Assembly (NCBI RefSeq): GCF_002119765.1
Contig: NZ_CP021112.1
Coordinates: forward strand, 248,001-312,000
DNA length: 64,000 nucleotides
Source: Pseudorhodoplanes sinuspersici
GTDB taxonomy: Bacteria; Pseudomonadota; Alphaproteobacteria; Rhizobiales; Xanthobacteraceae
Direction of reading: 5' to 3'
Shown: one piece after another, positions 35,560 to 43,602 of the stretch
How positions within the stretch are numbered: position 1 is the first letter of the stretch
Layout: every line of letters begins with the position of its first letter
Notes under the pieces: model-generated
Seen by the model: the letters and a program-made list of their open reading frames with translations, nothing else
What the model was told of the DNA's origin: nothing
The model's database searches: none
Position numbers and translations under genes: made by a program

Positions 35560-36447
35560 TTAGTCTGTCTTGTGCGGCCATTTCGCCGCGCGCAGCATTT
35601 TCATGAAAGTTGCGGCGATCGGCGAACGCTGACGGCCAGCGACGCCGTAAAGGCAGACAGTGCGGCCAAGCTCGAGGCCCTCCACAGTCGTTCGCACCAC
35701 AGTCTGCGGCGAACTGACCGTGCGCGGCAGAAAGCCGATGCCGATATTTGCTTCCAATAGCGCGAGCAAGTCCTGGTCCGAGGAGACCTCGTGGCGGTGA
35801 TCAGCATTAAGGCCTTTCGTCTTCAGCAGCGCGGCAAGATCGGTGCTTCGCTCGCAATGACTACGCAGCAGGAAACGCTCGGGCTTCAGATCGTCGAGCT
35901 GTATCGTTTCCTGATTGGCCAGCCGATGCGCGCGGCTGAACACCATGTCGAAGGATTCATCGAACAGCTTCCAGGTGTCGAGCCGATCCCACGCCTCGCC
36001 GATCGATGACGCGATCGCAAGCTCCGCCTCTCCGGACTTCATGTATTCGACCAGTTGCGGACCGGTACCGCGCAGGATCTTCAGTTCGATTTCATTGAAA
36101 TTTTTACGAAGCTCATTCACCTGCGTCAGGATCAGACTCAGTTCTATGCTACTCGAAACTGCGAGCTTGAGGGCACCAACCTCACCGTCGTTGATCTGGG
36201 CGGCCAGTGCCCGGGCAGCTTGCGCGCTCTCGTAGCATTGCTTTAGCAGCGGATACATCCGCTCGCCCAGTGGGGTCAGCATCGCGTGCGGGCGCTCGCG
36301 CCGGAACAGGTCGCCGCCAAGCTCGCCCTCCAGCAGCTTGATGGCGCGCGTCAGCGACGGCTGCGCAACGTTGCACTCCTCAGCGGCACGCGTGAAGTTC
36401 AGCGTCCGCGCGACGGCCAGAAAGTACCTGACCTGGTGCATTTCCAT
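35560..36447 (-). CDS. LysR family transcriptional regulator
   Basis: A 295-residue LTTR: N-terminal winged helix (FLAVARTLNFTRAAEECNVAQPSLTRAIKLLEGELGGDLFRRE, residues 8-50) and a two-lobed effector domain (LKLAVSSSIELSLILTQVNEL; the ELAIASSIGEAWDRLDTW hinge; SSDQDLLALLEANIGIGFLP). Its C terminus resembles LTTRs linked to oxidative or thiol stress, although I cannot assign a ligand. It is central to a block with eight T-N11-A dyads and is the only LysR gene in the window, so it is the natural candidate to bind them. No box was found at its own promoter. Confidence 0.92.
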   Translation of the reverse strand: MEMHQVRYFLAVARTLNFTRAAEECNVAQPSLTRAIKLLEGELGGDLFRRERPHAMLTPLGERMYPLLKQCYESAQAARALAAQINDGEVGALKLAVSSSIELSLILTQVNELRKNFNEIELKILRGTGPQLVEYMKSGEAELAIASSIGEAWDRLDTWKLFDESFDMVFSRAHRLANQETIQLDDLKPERFLLRSHCERSTDLAALLKTKGLNADHRHEVSSDQDLLALLEANIGIGFLPRTVSSPQTVVRTTVEGLELGRTVCLYGVAGRQRSPIAATFMKMLRAAKWPHKTD

Positions 36448-36472
36448 GGCGACGCCCCCCTCGGGCGATCGA

Positions 36473-37777
36473 TCAACTTTCTTTAGAGATCAGTTCCATT
36501 CGCGAAGTTCTAGCCACATCGTCAAGAGGCCGCACGTGCAGTCCCGTGATCAGGCGGCTGCCTCGCTGAAACGTGATGTAGCTCCACATCCAGTTCAGCA
36601 CGACGGTAAAGCGGTTGCGAAACCCGATCAGAAAGTAGATGTGGGCGGCGCTCCACAGCAGCCACGCAGGCAATCCGGACAGGTGCAAACCGCCCATCTG
36701 CGCCACCGCTCGCTTTCGGCCGATGGTCGCGAGCGACCCGAAGTCACGGTAACGGAAAGGCTGGATCGAGCGGCCATTACAGCGTGCAATCAGGGCTTTG
36801 GCGACATATTGGCCCTGTTGCTTGGCCACCGGCGCAACACCCGCTAGCGGGCGCCCTTCGACATCGGTCGACACTGCTGTGTCGCCAATGACGAAAATGT
36901 CGGGATGACCCGGGGCCGTCAAATCCGGTCGCACTCGCACGCGGCCGGCACGGTCCGTATCAGCGCCGAGCCAGCGACCGGCGGGTGACGCCATCACGCC
37001 GGCAGCCCAAATGATCGTGCGCGTCGGAATCACCTCCGTGCCTATTCGGACGTCCTCACAGCTACAATCGTCGACAGCCGCACCAAGCCGCACCTCGACG
37101 CCAAGTTGCTCGAGTGCGCGGCGCGCGGCTTCCGACAGCGGTTCGGTGAATGGAGTCAGGATTCGCGGCGCAGCTTCGATCAGAATGATGCGGGCGCAAC
37201 GCGGATCGATCGAACGAAAATCAGCCGCAAGCGCACGCTTGGCAAGTTCCGCGATCGCACCGGCCATTTCAACCCCTGTTGGCCCGCCACCGACAACGAC
37301 GAATGTCAACAGACGGCGACGCTCCTCGGCATTCGGCTCGATCTCAGCGCTTTCGAAGGCAAGCAAGATGCGGCGGCGCAGATAGGTGGCGTCATCGACC
37401 GACTTCAGACCCGGCGCAAAGGTCGCCCAGTCATCTCGTCCGAAATAGGCGTGGCGTGCGCCGGTTGCGAGCACGAGATAGTCGTAGGAGACGCGCAAAC
37501 CAGCGGCAACGACTTCGCAGTTGACTGTATCCACGCCGGTAACCTCTGCCAGCATGACCTTGGTATTGCGCTGCTCACGCAGAATATTACGGATGGGTGA
37601 TGCGATGTCCGCCGGCGACAGACCTGCCGTTGCGACCTGATAGAGCAGCGGCTGGAATAGATGGTGATTGTTACGGTCGATCAGTACAACCTCGAAAGGC
37701 TGACCGGCAAGCCCCTTGGCCACGGACAATCCGCCAAAACCGCCGCCTACAATCACGACACGAGGCCTAGGTCGCAT
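36473..37777 (-). CDS. ndh: Type II NADH:quinone oxidoreductase (NDH-2)
   Basis: A 434-residue single-polypeptide flavoprotein that transfers electrons from NADH to quinone without proton pumping. Seen: the FAD-binding VVIVGGGFGGLSVAKGL near 7-23, DRNNHHLFQPLLYQVATAGL near 37, LVLATGARHAYFG near 105, the NADH-binding VVVGGGPTGVEMAGAIAEL near 165, TIIWAAGV and IFVIGDTA near 300. A hydrophobic C-terminal stretch suits membrane attachment. AAAGG lies 7 bp before ATG 37777. It follows bufC in the same direction after 131 bp and probably belongs to the bufferin transcript. Confidence 0.92.
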   Translation of the reverse strand: MRPRPRVVIVGGGFGGLSVAKGLAGQPFEVVLIDRNNHHLFQPLLYQVATAGLSPADIASPIRNILREQRNTKVMLAEVTGVDTVNCEVVAAGLRVSYDYLVLATGARHAYFGRDDWATFAPGLKSVDDATYLRRRILLAFESAEIEPNAEERRRLLTFVVVGGGPTGVEMAGAIAELAKRALAADFRSIDPRCARIILIEAAPRILTPFTEPLSEAARRALEQLGVEVRLGAAVDDCSCEDVRIGTEVIPTRTIIWAAGVMASPAGRWLGADTDRAGRVRVRPDLTAPGHPDIFVIGDTAVSTDVEGRPLAGVAPVAKQQGQYVAKALIARCNGRSIQPFRYRDFGSLATIGRKRAVAQMGGLHLSGLPAWLLWSAAHIYFLIGFRNRFTVVLNWMWSYITFQRGSRLITGLHVRPLDDVARTSRMELISKES

Positions 37778-37908
37778 CTGAATGCCTTTCATGGCGTTGA
37801 CCTGGCGCAATTGCTACAGCCCGCGCGCGTAGCAACAAGCCCGAATTACCTATCTGGTCGATGCACAGCGGCTATGGTCGACGGACCGGACCCACGGTCT
37901 CTAAGGGC

Positions 37909-38703
37909 TCAGGCGTGCGGGCCCGCAGCGGCCGCCATTCCGGTGACAATCCCTGCGCAAATCATGATGCGGAAGGCGGTCGCAAGATCGAAAGCGTCCG
38001 AACTCGCCGTGGCTGCGGCCGCAGCACCTACGGTTTCGCCCTTGGCAATCGCCGCAAAAAACTCATAAGTTCCCGGCGGCAAATCCCAGACCTCGACATC
38101 GAAGTGCGGGCGAACGACCAGCGCCCCTTCGGGTTTCCAGGCAATAGGCTGCTCGCCGTCGTCGCGAAGATAGGCTTGCCAGATGGAGACAGCCGGAAAA
38201 CGCGAGCACAACAGAATCGCCGATGGATGCATCGTCAGTCGCAGGTTCAGCACATCATCCGCGGATAGATGCGTGAACAGATCGGCAGCAAGCGGCACGG
38301 CGTCTGCGGCGTGATAGGCGCAGGTTCGCGCATTCTCTATCGCCGCAACGTCGGCAACACACTGGGCAGCAGCTCCTTCTCCCACGCTGCGAAGGAATTG
38401 CGGGAAATCCTTTCCGTATTGGGAGAGAATCGGCGAACGCGGCGGCTCGGTAACGACATAAAGACGCGCAATTCCGTCGAAGGTATCAGGCCAGAGCAGC
38501 CGGCGTGTAACGGGATAGCGTGACGCCAAAGCCCTTATCAGGCTTGCGATGACATTGTTGCGATAGACGCCGAACCGGCTGAGACTGGCAGCGCCACAGC
38601 TCAGCTTGATCGCGGCAGGCACCGGCGCATCGTTGTTCAACAACGCCTCCGCAAAATCGCGCTCAAGCCGGAATGGGGCGCTCTCACGCGCAAATACGGT
38701 CAT
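37909..38703 (-). CDS. bufC: DUF2063 protein, bufferin maturation partner BufC-like
   Basis: A 264-residue protein with the DUF2063 N-terminal domain (FAEALLNNDAPVPAAI near 18; LSRFGVYRNNVIASLIRALASRYPVTRRLL near 46-75) and YGKDFPQFL near 105. In bufferin systems this type of protein pairs with the DUF692 oxidase and recruits the precursor peptide. It begins 4 bp after the bufB stop. The C-terminal portion (VRPHFDVEVWDLPPGTYEFFAAIAKG) is the second domain common to such partners. Confidence 0.85.
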   Translation of the reverse strand: MTVFARESAPFRLERDFAEALLNNDAPVPAAIKLSCGAASLSRFGVYRNNVIASLIRALASRYPVTRRLLWPDTFDGIARLYVVTEPPRSPILSQYGKDFPQFLRSVGEGAAAQCVADVAAIENARTCAYHAADAVPLAADLFTHLSADDVLNLRLTMHPSAILLCSRFPAVSIWQAYLRDDGEQPIAWKPEGALVVRPHFDVEVWDLPPGTYEFFAAIAKGETVGAAAAATASSDAFDLATAFRIMICAGIVTGMAAAAGPHA

Positions 38704-38707
38704 CCAG

Positions 38708-39583
38708 TTAGGCCGCCGCCATGGTTGGAGACACAGCGAGACGAAGCCTGCGCGCCCTGCCCGCCTCGGCGGCCAAAGCCGCAAAATCAGGCACCTCGTT
38801 GTCCCACTCGATCAGTGTCGGCGCGGTACAATGCCTTGCAAGGACCCGACGATAAAGCGTCCACACGGCCTCGCTCACGGCACGGCCATGATCATCAATC
38901 AATAACCTTGCACCCTCGCTGTCCTGATCTTCGGCAAAACCTGCCAGATGAAGCTCACCAACATGCTCGACCGGAAATGCGTCGATATAGGCCGATGCCT
39001 CGAAGCCGAGATTGACCGACGACACATAGACATTGTTCACATCAAGCAACAGGCCACAGCCAGTCCGCGCAACCACTGCGCGCAAAAAATCGATCTCGGG
39101 CATCGTGCTTGTCGCAAATGTGACGTAGGTCGCCGGATTTTCCAGAAGCATACGTGTTGTGAGTACATCCTGTACTTGATCGATATGTGCGCAGACATGT
39201 CCCAATGTGCTCTCGTTGTACGGAAGCGGAAGTAGATCGTTGAGGAACACGCCCTCGTGGCTCGACCAGGCGAGATGCTCGGAGAACAGAAAGGGCTCGT
39301 AGATATCTATCAGCCGCTGGAGTCGTCGCAGATGGTCGCGATCCAGTGGAGCGGCTCCGCCGATCGACAGGCCGACGCCGTGGAGCGATACCGAATAGTC
39401 GGACCGGATACGATGAAGCAGATGATGCATCGGGCCGCCGGCGCCCATGTAGTTTTCCGCGTGAACCTCGAAGAAGTCGACACGCCGATCGCCTTCAAAG
39501 ATTTCTCGCGCATGCTCATGCTTGAAGCCGACGCCGATCGTGTGGGGGTCACACGGCGATTTGACGTTTGTTTTGGTCCACAT
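38708..39583 (-). CDS. bufB: DUF692 multinuclear non-heme iron oxidase (MNIO), BufB-like
   Basis: A 291-residue TIM-barrel enzyme of the DUF692/MbnB family. Conserved iron-site motifs are visible: FFEVHAENYM near 40, SLHGVGLSIG near 70, FSEHLAW near 105, LLLDVNNVYVSSVNLG near 185, ELHLAGF near 217 and IEWDNEVPDF near 262. In bufferin systems the enzyme converts precursor cysteines to sulfur heterocycles that bind copper. The start at 39583 is preferred since GAGG lies 8 bp upstream; an in-frame ATG at 39649 overlaps the bufA1 end. It lies between bufA1 and bufC. Confidence 0.9.
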   Translation of the reverse strand: MWTKTNVKSPCDPHTIGVGFKHEHAREIFEGDRRVDFFEVHAENYMGAGGPMHHLLHRIRSDYSVSLHGVGLSIGGAAPLDRDHLRRLQRLIDIYEPFLFSEHLAWSSHEGVFLNDLLPLPYNESTLGHVCAHIDQVQDVLTTRMLLENPATYVTFATSTMPEIDFLRAVVARTGCGLLLDVNNVYVSSVNLGFEASAYIDAFPVEHVGELHLAGFAEDQDSEGARLLIDDHGRAVSEAVWTLYRRVLARHCTAPTLIEWDNEVPDFAALAAEAGRARRLRLAVSPTMAAA

Positions 39584-39654
39584 GAACTGGGCCTCTTTTT
39601 GTTTGGCTTCGGCGGAAGCTGGCGCGGCTGCCAGCTTCCGCCGTGACATGAGGA

Positions 39655-39945
39655 TCACGCCGGGCGCTTGATTTCGATGAGCGATCCCGGACCGAACGGC
39701 GTCTGCGTGGTGACGCAGGTACCCTTGTTGACGAGCTTCCAGGCATTGCCTTGATAGTCGATCTTGGAGGTACCGGCACAGGTCGTGCCAGGGCCGGCGG
39801 CGCAATCGTTCTGGCCTTTCAGCGACACGCCAAAGCACTTCTCCTTTTCGGCAGCCTGAGCCGGCGCGGTGGCAATAGTCGCCAGCGCAGACGTCAGCGC
39901 CGCGGCGATCGCAAGCGACGTGATGGAATTGATTTTCTCGGACAT
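39655..39945 (-). CDS. bufA1: DUF2282 family bufferin precursor (BufA1-like)
   Basis: A 96-residue secreted precursor. The signal peptide covers roughly residues 1-31 (ending APAQA). The mature part begins AEKEKCFG, matching the KCxG motif of DUF2282 bufferins, and has four cysteines (37, 48, 56 and 77 in this numbering). In characterised bufferins some cysteines become thiooxazoles and the product chelates copper in the periplasm. ATG 39945 is chosen because GGAG is 7 bp upstream; ATG 39951 is too near. It is first in bufA1-bufB-bufC-ndh, with LysR box B 103 bp upstream. Confidence 0.9.
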   Translation of the reverse strand: MSEKINSITSLAIAAALTSALATIATAPAQAAEKEKCFGVSLKGQNDCAAGPGTTCAGTSKIDYQGNAWKLVNKGTCVTTQTPFGPGSLIEIKRPA

Positions 39946-40015
39946 CGACATTCTCCGTGTTCAAACGCTCGCTATTGAGCGTTTCCGGCACCGTGCCGCC
40001 TTTGTCGATGCTGTT

Positions 40016-40055
40016 GAAATATCGTCAGCGAATTATTCCGATAGCGGGTTGCTAT
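40016..40055 (-). promoter_or_regulatory. LysR-type box B plus element (bufferin operon)
   Basis: On the minus strand: ATAGC-N5-GCTATC, 16 bp, GATATTTC. The box is 40041-40055 with perfect arms, the element 40016-40023. Alignment with box A is gap-free and continues as CGATATTTCAAC in both. A second dyad, AACGCTC-N6-GAGCGTT (39964-39983), lies in the leader. Confidence 0.72.
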
Positions 40056-40058
40056 CCG

Positions 40059-40259
40059 TCAGCGAATCCACGGGTCGCTGTTGCCGGCGTGTATCGTCGT
40101 CTCTCGCTTGGCGATCATCACGCGCTGATCTGACTGATCATGCAGCGCATCGGTGCGCGCACAGATCGCACCCATCGTCACAGCAATGCCAGCCACGAGC
40201 GCGATAACTACGATCCGGATATGGGTCTGAACACCAGCCGTTTGCAGTGAATAATGCAC
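40059..40259 (-). CDS. Small single-pass membrane or secreted protein
   Basis: 66 residues from a GTG start with GGGAG 7 bp upstream. Residues 14-34 (IRIVVIALVAGIAVTMGAIC) form one hydrophobic segment; the remainder is polar (RTDALHDQSDQRVMIAKRET). No family is recognised. Support for it being real comes from a LysR-type box and GGCATTTC element at the same distances (95 and 63-70 bp) seen before the bufferin and doxX genes. Confidence 0.6.
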   Translation of the reverse strand: MHYSLQTAGVQTHIRIVVIALVAGIAVTMGAICARTDALHDQSDQRVMIAKRETTIHAGNSDPWIR

Positions 40260-40321
40260 TGCGATGCTCCCGATGCAGGATAAGCAGTCGTATAATCTTT
40301 AGACGTCGGCAGCGCACGCGT

Positions 40322-40361
40322 GAAATGCCGCGTCGATAAAAGCCCGATAGCTGCGCAATAT
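40322..40361 (-). promoter_or_regulatory. LysR-type box F plus element (small protein)
   Basis: On the minus strand: ATATT-N5-GCTATC, 16 bp, GGCATTTC. The box is 40347-40361 (weaker left arm), the element 40322-40329. It lies 12 bp after the stop of the second peroxiredoxin-like gene. Confidence 0.55.
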
Positions 40362-40372
40362 CGCGAGCGCTC

Positions 40373-41083
40373 TTACAGGCCGGCGCGAAGCTGCTCCAGC
40401 ACACCGACAATGGTCTCCGGCTCCATGCGCTCACGGAACTCGATATTGACCTGGCGCGCCTTGACGAGCCCATCCCGCCCGACAATGAACTTCGCGGCCA
40501 TCGGCAGGAAATAGCCGTCGCGACCCTGATATTGATCGAGCGCGACGCCTGCCTCCTGATAGAGCCGCTGAACCTCCGCACCGACCCAAAAGATCAAATC
40601 GAGCGAGAGTGCATAGCCAAGATCAATATCGCTGAGGACTGGAAAGGGCAGATCGTTCTCCCGAACATAGTCCGCCGTCGCTTGTGCGGTTTCGGGCATG
40701 ATGGCCACGACGCTCGCTCCCAGCCCTTTGATGCGATCGTGACTGGCGGCGAGCGAGCGTAGTTCCATCTTGCAATAGGGGCACCAATGCCCGCGGTTCA
40801 AGCTGATCACCGCAGGTCCGGATCGCAACAGCGATTCTAGCGAGACCAGCCGACCTTTCTGATCCGGCATCATGAAGGATGGCATGCGTTCGCCGAGCTT
40901 CGGCCCGATGTCGCCGCGATCGAGCGCCTCCAGACGCGCGACTAGCGCATCATAAGCCGCCGCAAAATCGGGTCGCCTCGTGCGGCTTTCCCGTTCATAG
41001 GCGGATAGCTGAATGCCGAGCGGCGCCGCTTCGCGCTGCGGCCGATCTTCGCTCGGCTGATCGCTTTTTTTTTGTTTCTGCAA
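40373..41083 (-). CDS. Peroxiredoxin-like AhpC/TSA family protein (CPYC)
   Basis: About 236 residues, paralogous to the protein at 34847. Seen: MPSFMMPDQKGRLVSLESLL, the active site LNRGHWCPYCKMELRSLA with both CxxC cysteines, VLSDIDLGYALSLDLIFWVG and AAKFIVGRDGLVKARQVNIEFRER. Thiol-based peroxide or disulfide chemistry is likely. The start is proposed at TTG 41083, which has GAGG 5 bp upstream. An in-frame TTG at 41155 falls inside LysR box E and so would precede the promoter. Only the small membrane protein gene lies downstream, with its own box. Confidence 0.82.
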   Translation of the reverse strand: MQKQKKSDQPSEDRPQREAAPLGIQLSAYERESRTRRPDFAAAYDALVARLEALDRGDIGPKLGERMPSFMMPDQKGRLVSLESLLRSGPAVISLNRGHWCPYCKMELRSLAASHDRIKGLGASVVAIMPETAQATADYVRENDLPFPVLSDIDLGYALSLDLIFWVGAEVQRLYQEAGVALDQYQGRDGYFLPMAAKFIVGRDGLVKARQVNIEFRERMEPETIVGVLEQLRAGL

Positions 41084-41130
41084 TATTGCCTCACATCGGA
41101 AGAGCCGCAGACAGTCACTGGAAGTGAAAG

Positions 41131-41163
41131 CAAATACCACGAGGTGATATAGCAAGGCGCTAT
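41131..41163 (-). promoter_or_regulatory. LysR-type box E (second peroxiredoxin-like gene)
   Basis: Box 41149-41163 has perfect ATAGC/GCTAT arms. On the minus strand it is followed after 9-10 bp by GGTATTTG, the short-spacing variant seen also at box D before the paralogous gene. Confidence 0.55.
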
Positions 41164-42202
41164 GGAATCTATCGTTCCGCCGTGAGAGGGCGTACCGACC
41201 GCCCGCTTAGACCATAAGCAGACCTCGCCTGACGGGAGGTGCCTTGCATAAACGACATTATAGAATGGCTGCTAGTCATTATATCTAGTTTAGCTCGCAA
41301 AGCGCTACCGCACTGTTTGCCCGTGGCAGTTCGGAAGCTTCCATCTTGCTCGACCCATCGTAAGCAAACTTGATCCGCAAGGCGGATATCGACGAGTGGC
41401 GCCTCATTGAGTCCATCAGAAATCCGGCCGGAAAAGACGGCCCGCTCGCAGGTTGTCAGACGGAACGCATCGCTTGCTGGTCGGAGATGTCGCCGCGCGC
41501 TTGCATCGCACAAAATCGAAGCGCGGCGAGCGGCGGCCCATAGCATCGTATTTTCTGCGAGGCCGCGATTTCGAAGCCAAGCTTGAGCAGTTCGCCGTGA
41601 ATGCGTGGCGCTCCCGAAAAGCGGATTCTCGATGGATCAGCGCCCGCAACTCCGCCTCGATCTGAGGCCGCCCTCCCTGTGAGAGTGACTTCCAACGCCA
41701 ATAGAGACGAAAGCCGGCTCCGTGCCAGCGGGCGAGGGTCTCCGGCTGGACAACGTGCGCCGCGCCGAGCACGGCTTGAGAGATTGCAAATGTGGTGGCC
41801 GGCCGATCACCGCAGATCAATCGCGCTACCCTTCGCTGCGAACCGCTTCGCAACCATGAACTGATGCAACGCATGTCCCATTCCGCCGATCAAGCCGCGG
41901 ACCGCCAGAATAAACGAAGCTGTTGCCGGGTGGAACATTCGGCGATTTCGCCGCACGGCAACCGAAATGATTTGAGATTGCTTGGATCTCGTACCCGCAG
42001 CCTACCGGCAACGACAGTTGGCGTCGCAAACTCGCGACGATGATCACACAACCCACCCGCGTGCCTAACTAATCCCGGCGGCGCTGGTGCTTCCACCAAG
42101 ACTCGCCGATCAAAGAAGGCCCTTCCCAGTGCCCCATTGACACCGTGAGGACGGCACGTCGCACGCTTGGCCAAGCCTGTAGCAACCCGTCCGTCTTTCT
42201 AT
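41164..42202. other. Gene-poor stretch containing a transposase remnant
   Basis: About 1 kb without an intact gene. The only recognisable content is the broken transposase at 41416-41874. The rest, including 41875-42200, gives no convincing frame or family match. Confidence 0.55.
41416..41874 (-). pseudogene. Degenerate IS3/rve-type transposase fragment
   Basis: One minus-strand frame reads VQPETLARWHGAGFRLYWRW then GGRPQIEAELRALI, the linker before an integrase core. After a frame change, FSGAPRIHGELLKLGFEI continues the same protein in another frame (within 41456-41701). Homologous transposases read through these two segments contiguously, so a frameshift has occurred, and the DDE catalytic core that should follow is missing or unrecognisable. 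No terminal inverted repeats were identified. Confidence 0.7.
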
Positions 42203-42230
42203 TTGACAATTATGAATGATATTCATAATT
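42203..42230 (+). promoter_or_regulatory. Promoter with embedded 23-bp inverted repeat
   Basis: TTGACA (42203-42208) is followed 15 bp later by CATAAT (42224-42229), a reasonable sigma-70 promoter with a short spacer. Overlapping it is AATTATGAAT (42208-42217), GAT, ATTCATAATT (42221-42230), a perfect 10-bp inverted repeat. A repressor bound here would block the hydroxylase gene 60 bp downstream. Confidence 0.6.
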
Positions 42231-42290
42231 ATACAACCACTAATCACGCCAGTTCGTTCGATTAATAGGAAAATGCAGGAGGATGCCCTT

Positions 42291-43493
42291 GTGCAAACCA
42301 AGGCGCATGTGATCATCGCCGGTGCTGGAATCGGCGGGCTGACCGCGGCCCTCGCTCTTCTCCAACGCGGATTTGACGTCGACGTCTACGAACAGGCGTC
42401 GGAGCTGCGCGAGGTCGGTGCCGGCGTGCAGATCGCCGCGAATGGAACGCGGGTGCTTATCAATCTCGGCCTTAAGGACCGGCTTTGCCCCCTGGTTTGC
42501 GAGGCGGCCGCCAAGGAAGTGCGCATCTGGAACACGGGCCAGACCCGCAAGCTGTTCGATCTCGGCGCGGACTCGGCGAAGCGCTTCGGTGCGCCCTACT
42601 GGATGATACACCGCGGCGATCTGCATCGCGTGCTGCTTGAAGCTGTCAAGGAGTTGAAGGCCGATGCGGTGCATGTTAACGCGCGCTGTATCGGCTTCCG
42701 GCAGGATGCTCAGTCGGTCGATCTGCAATTGGCCGACGGACGCAGCATCCATGGCGACATCCTGATCGGCGCCGACGGCGTTCATTCGCAACTGCGCGCG
42801 CAAATGTTTCATTCGCCCAAGGCGGAGTTCACCGGCCTGATGGCGTGGCGCGGCCTCGCGCCGATGGACCAACTCAGCGACGAACTGCAGCGCCCAGTGG
42901 GCACCAATTGGATCGGACCGGGAGGGCACGTCATCACCTATCCGATCCGCGGCAATACATTGCTCAATTTCGTCGGTCTGGTCGAGAACCGCGAATGGAC
43001 CAGCGAATCCTGGACCGAAGCCGGCACCAAGGAAGAATGCGCGGCGGATTTCGCCGGCTGGCATCCGCTGATCAATGAGGTCATCAAGAACTTCGACACT
43101 CCGTTCCGCTGGGCCTTGGTTGGACGCGAACCGCTCGAACAATGGACCCAGGGGCGCGTGACATTGCTCGGCGACGCTTGCCATCCGACGCTGCCGTTTT
43201 TGGCACAGGGCGCGATTATGGCAATCGAGGATGGGCTCATTCTGGCCCGTTGCCTGCAGGAATTTTCCAGCAGGCCGGAACAGGCGCTCATGGTTTACGA
43301 GAACCTCCGCAAGGATCGCACTACCGCGATCGTGCGCGGCTCGTTCGCCAATCTCGAACGCTTTCACAATGCGGCGCTCGCCGATCCCATCACGGCAGCG
43401 GCCCATCTCGACCACGAGTGGGAGCCGGAGAAGGTCCGGCGCCGCTACGATTGGCTGTTCGAATACGACGCAACGCAGCTCGCGCTCGCCTGA
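42291..43493 (+). CDS. FAD-dependent aromatic monooxygenase (salicylate / 6-hydroxynicotinate hydroxylase-like)
   Basis: A 400-residue group A flavoprotein hydroxylase. Seen: the GxGxxG of HVIIAGAGIGGLTAALAL near 6-24, the DG motif ILIGADGVHSQLR near 160, and GDACHPTLPFLAQGAIMAIEDG near 290, the GD motif contacting FAD. It would hydroxylate, possibly with decarboxylation, a small aromatic or pyridine acid. The GTG start at 42291 has AGGAGG exactly 8 bp upstream, whereas the ATG codons further upstream lie within the SD or promoter. It converges on the TAXI operon. Confidence 0.88.
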   Translation: MQTKAHVIIAGAGIGGLTAALALLQRGFDVDVYEQASELREVGAGVQIAANGTRVLINLGLKDRLCPLVCEAAAKEVRIWNTGQTRKLFDLGADSAKRFGAPYWMIHRGDLHRVLLEAVKELKADAVHVNARCIGFRQDAQSVDLQLADGRSIHGDILIGADGVHSQLRAQMFHSPKAEFTGLMAWRGLAPMDQLSDELQRPVGTNWIGPGGHVITYPIRGNTLLNFVGLVENREWTSESWTEAGTKEECAADFAGWHPLINEVIKNFDTPFRWALVGREPLEQWTQGRVTLLGDACHPTLPFLAQGAIMAIEDGLILARCLQEFSSRPEQALMVYENLRKDRTTAIVRGSFANLERFHNAALADPITAAAHLDHEWEPEKVRRRYDWLFEYDATQLALA

Positions 43494-43602
43494 CGTGGCT
43501 TGCGCAGCCGTTTTTAATGCTCCGCATTTCGTAGCCAGGATCGACGCGACCTTCTCCGTCACGATTGCCGCCCCGCAATCCATGTCGGTTAATCTATCAA
43601 AA

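Noticed and set aside
37810-37835. TTGCTAC / GTAGCAA inverted repeat upstream of NDH-2
   Set aside because: Arms are 11 bp apart and do not fit the T-N11-A box or the downstream element; it may be a simple hairpin.
40981-41010. GATAGCTGAAT inside the second peroxiredoxin gene resembling a LysR half-box
   Set aside because: The second arm does not match and no GRYATTTC follows at 16 bp; it is within coding sequence.
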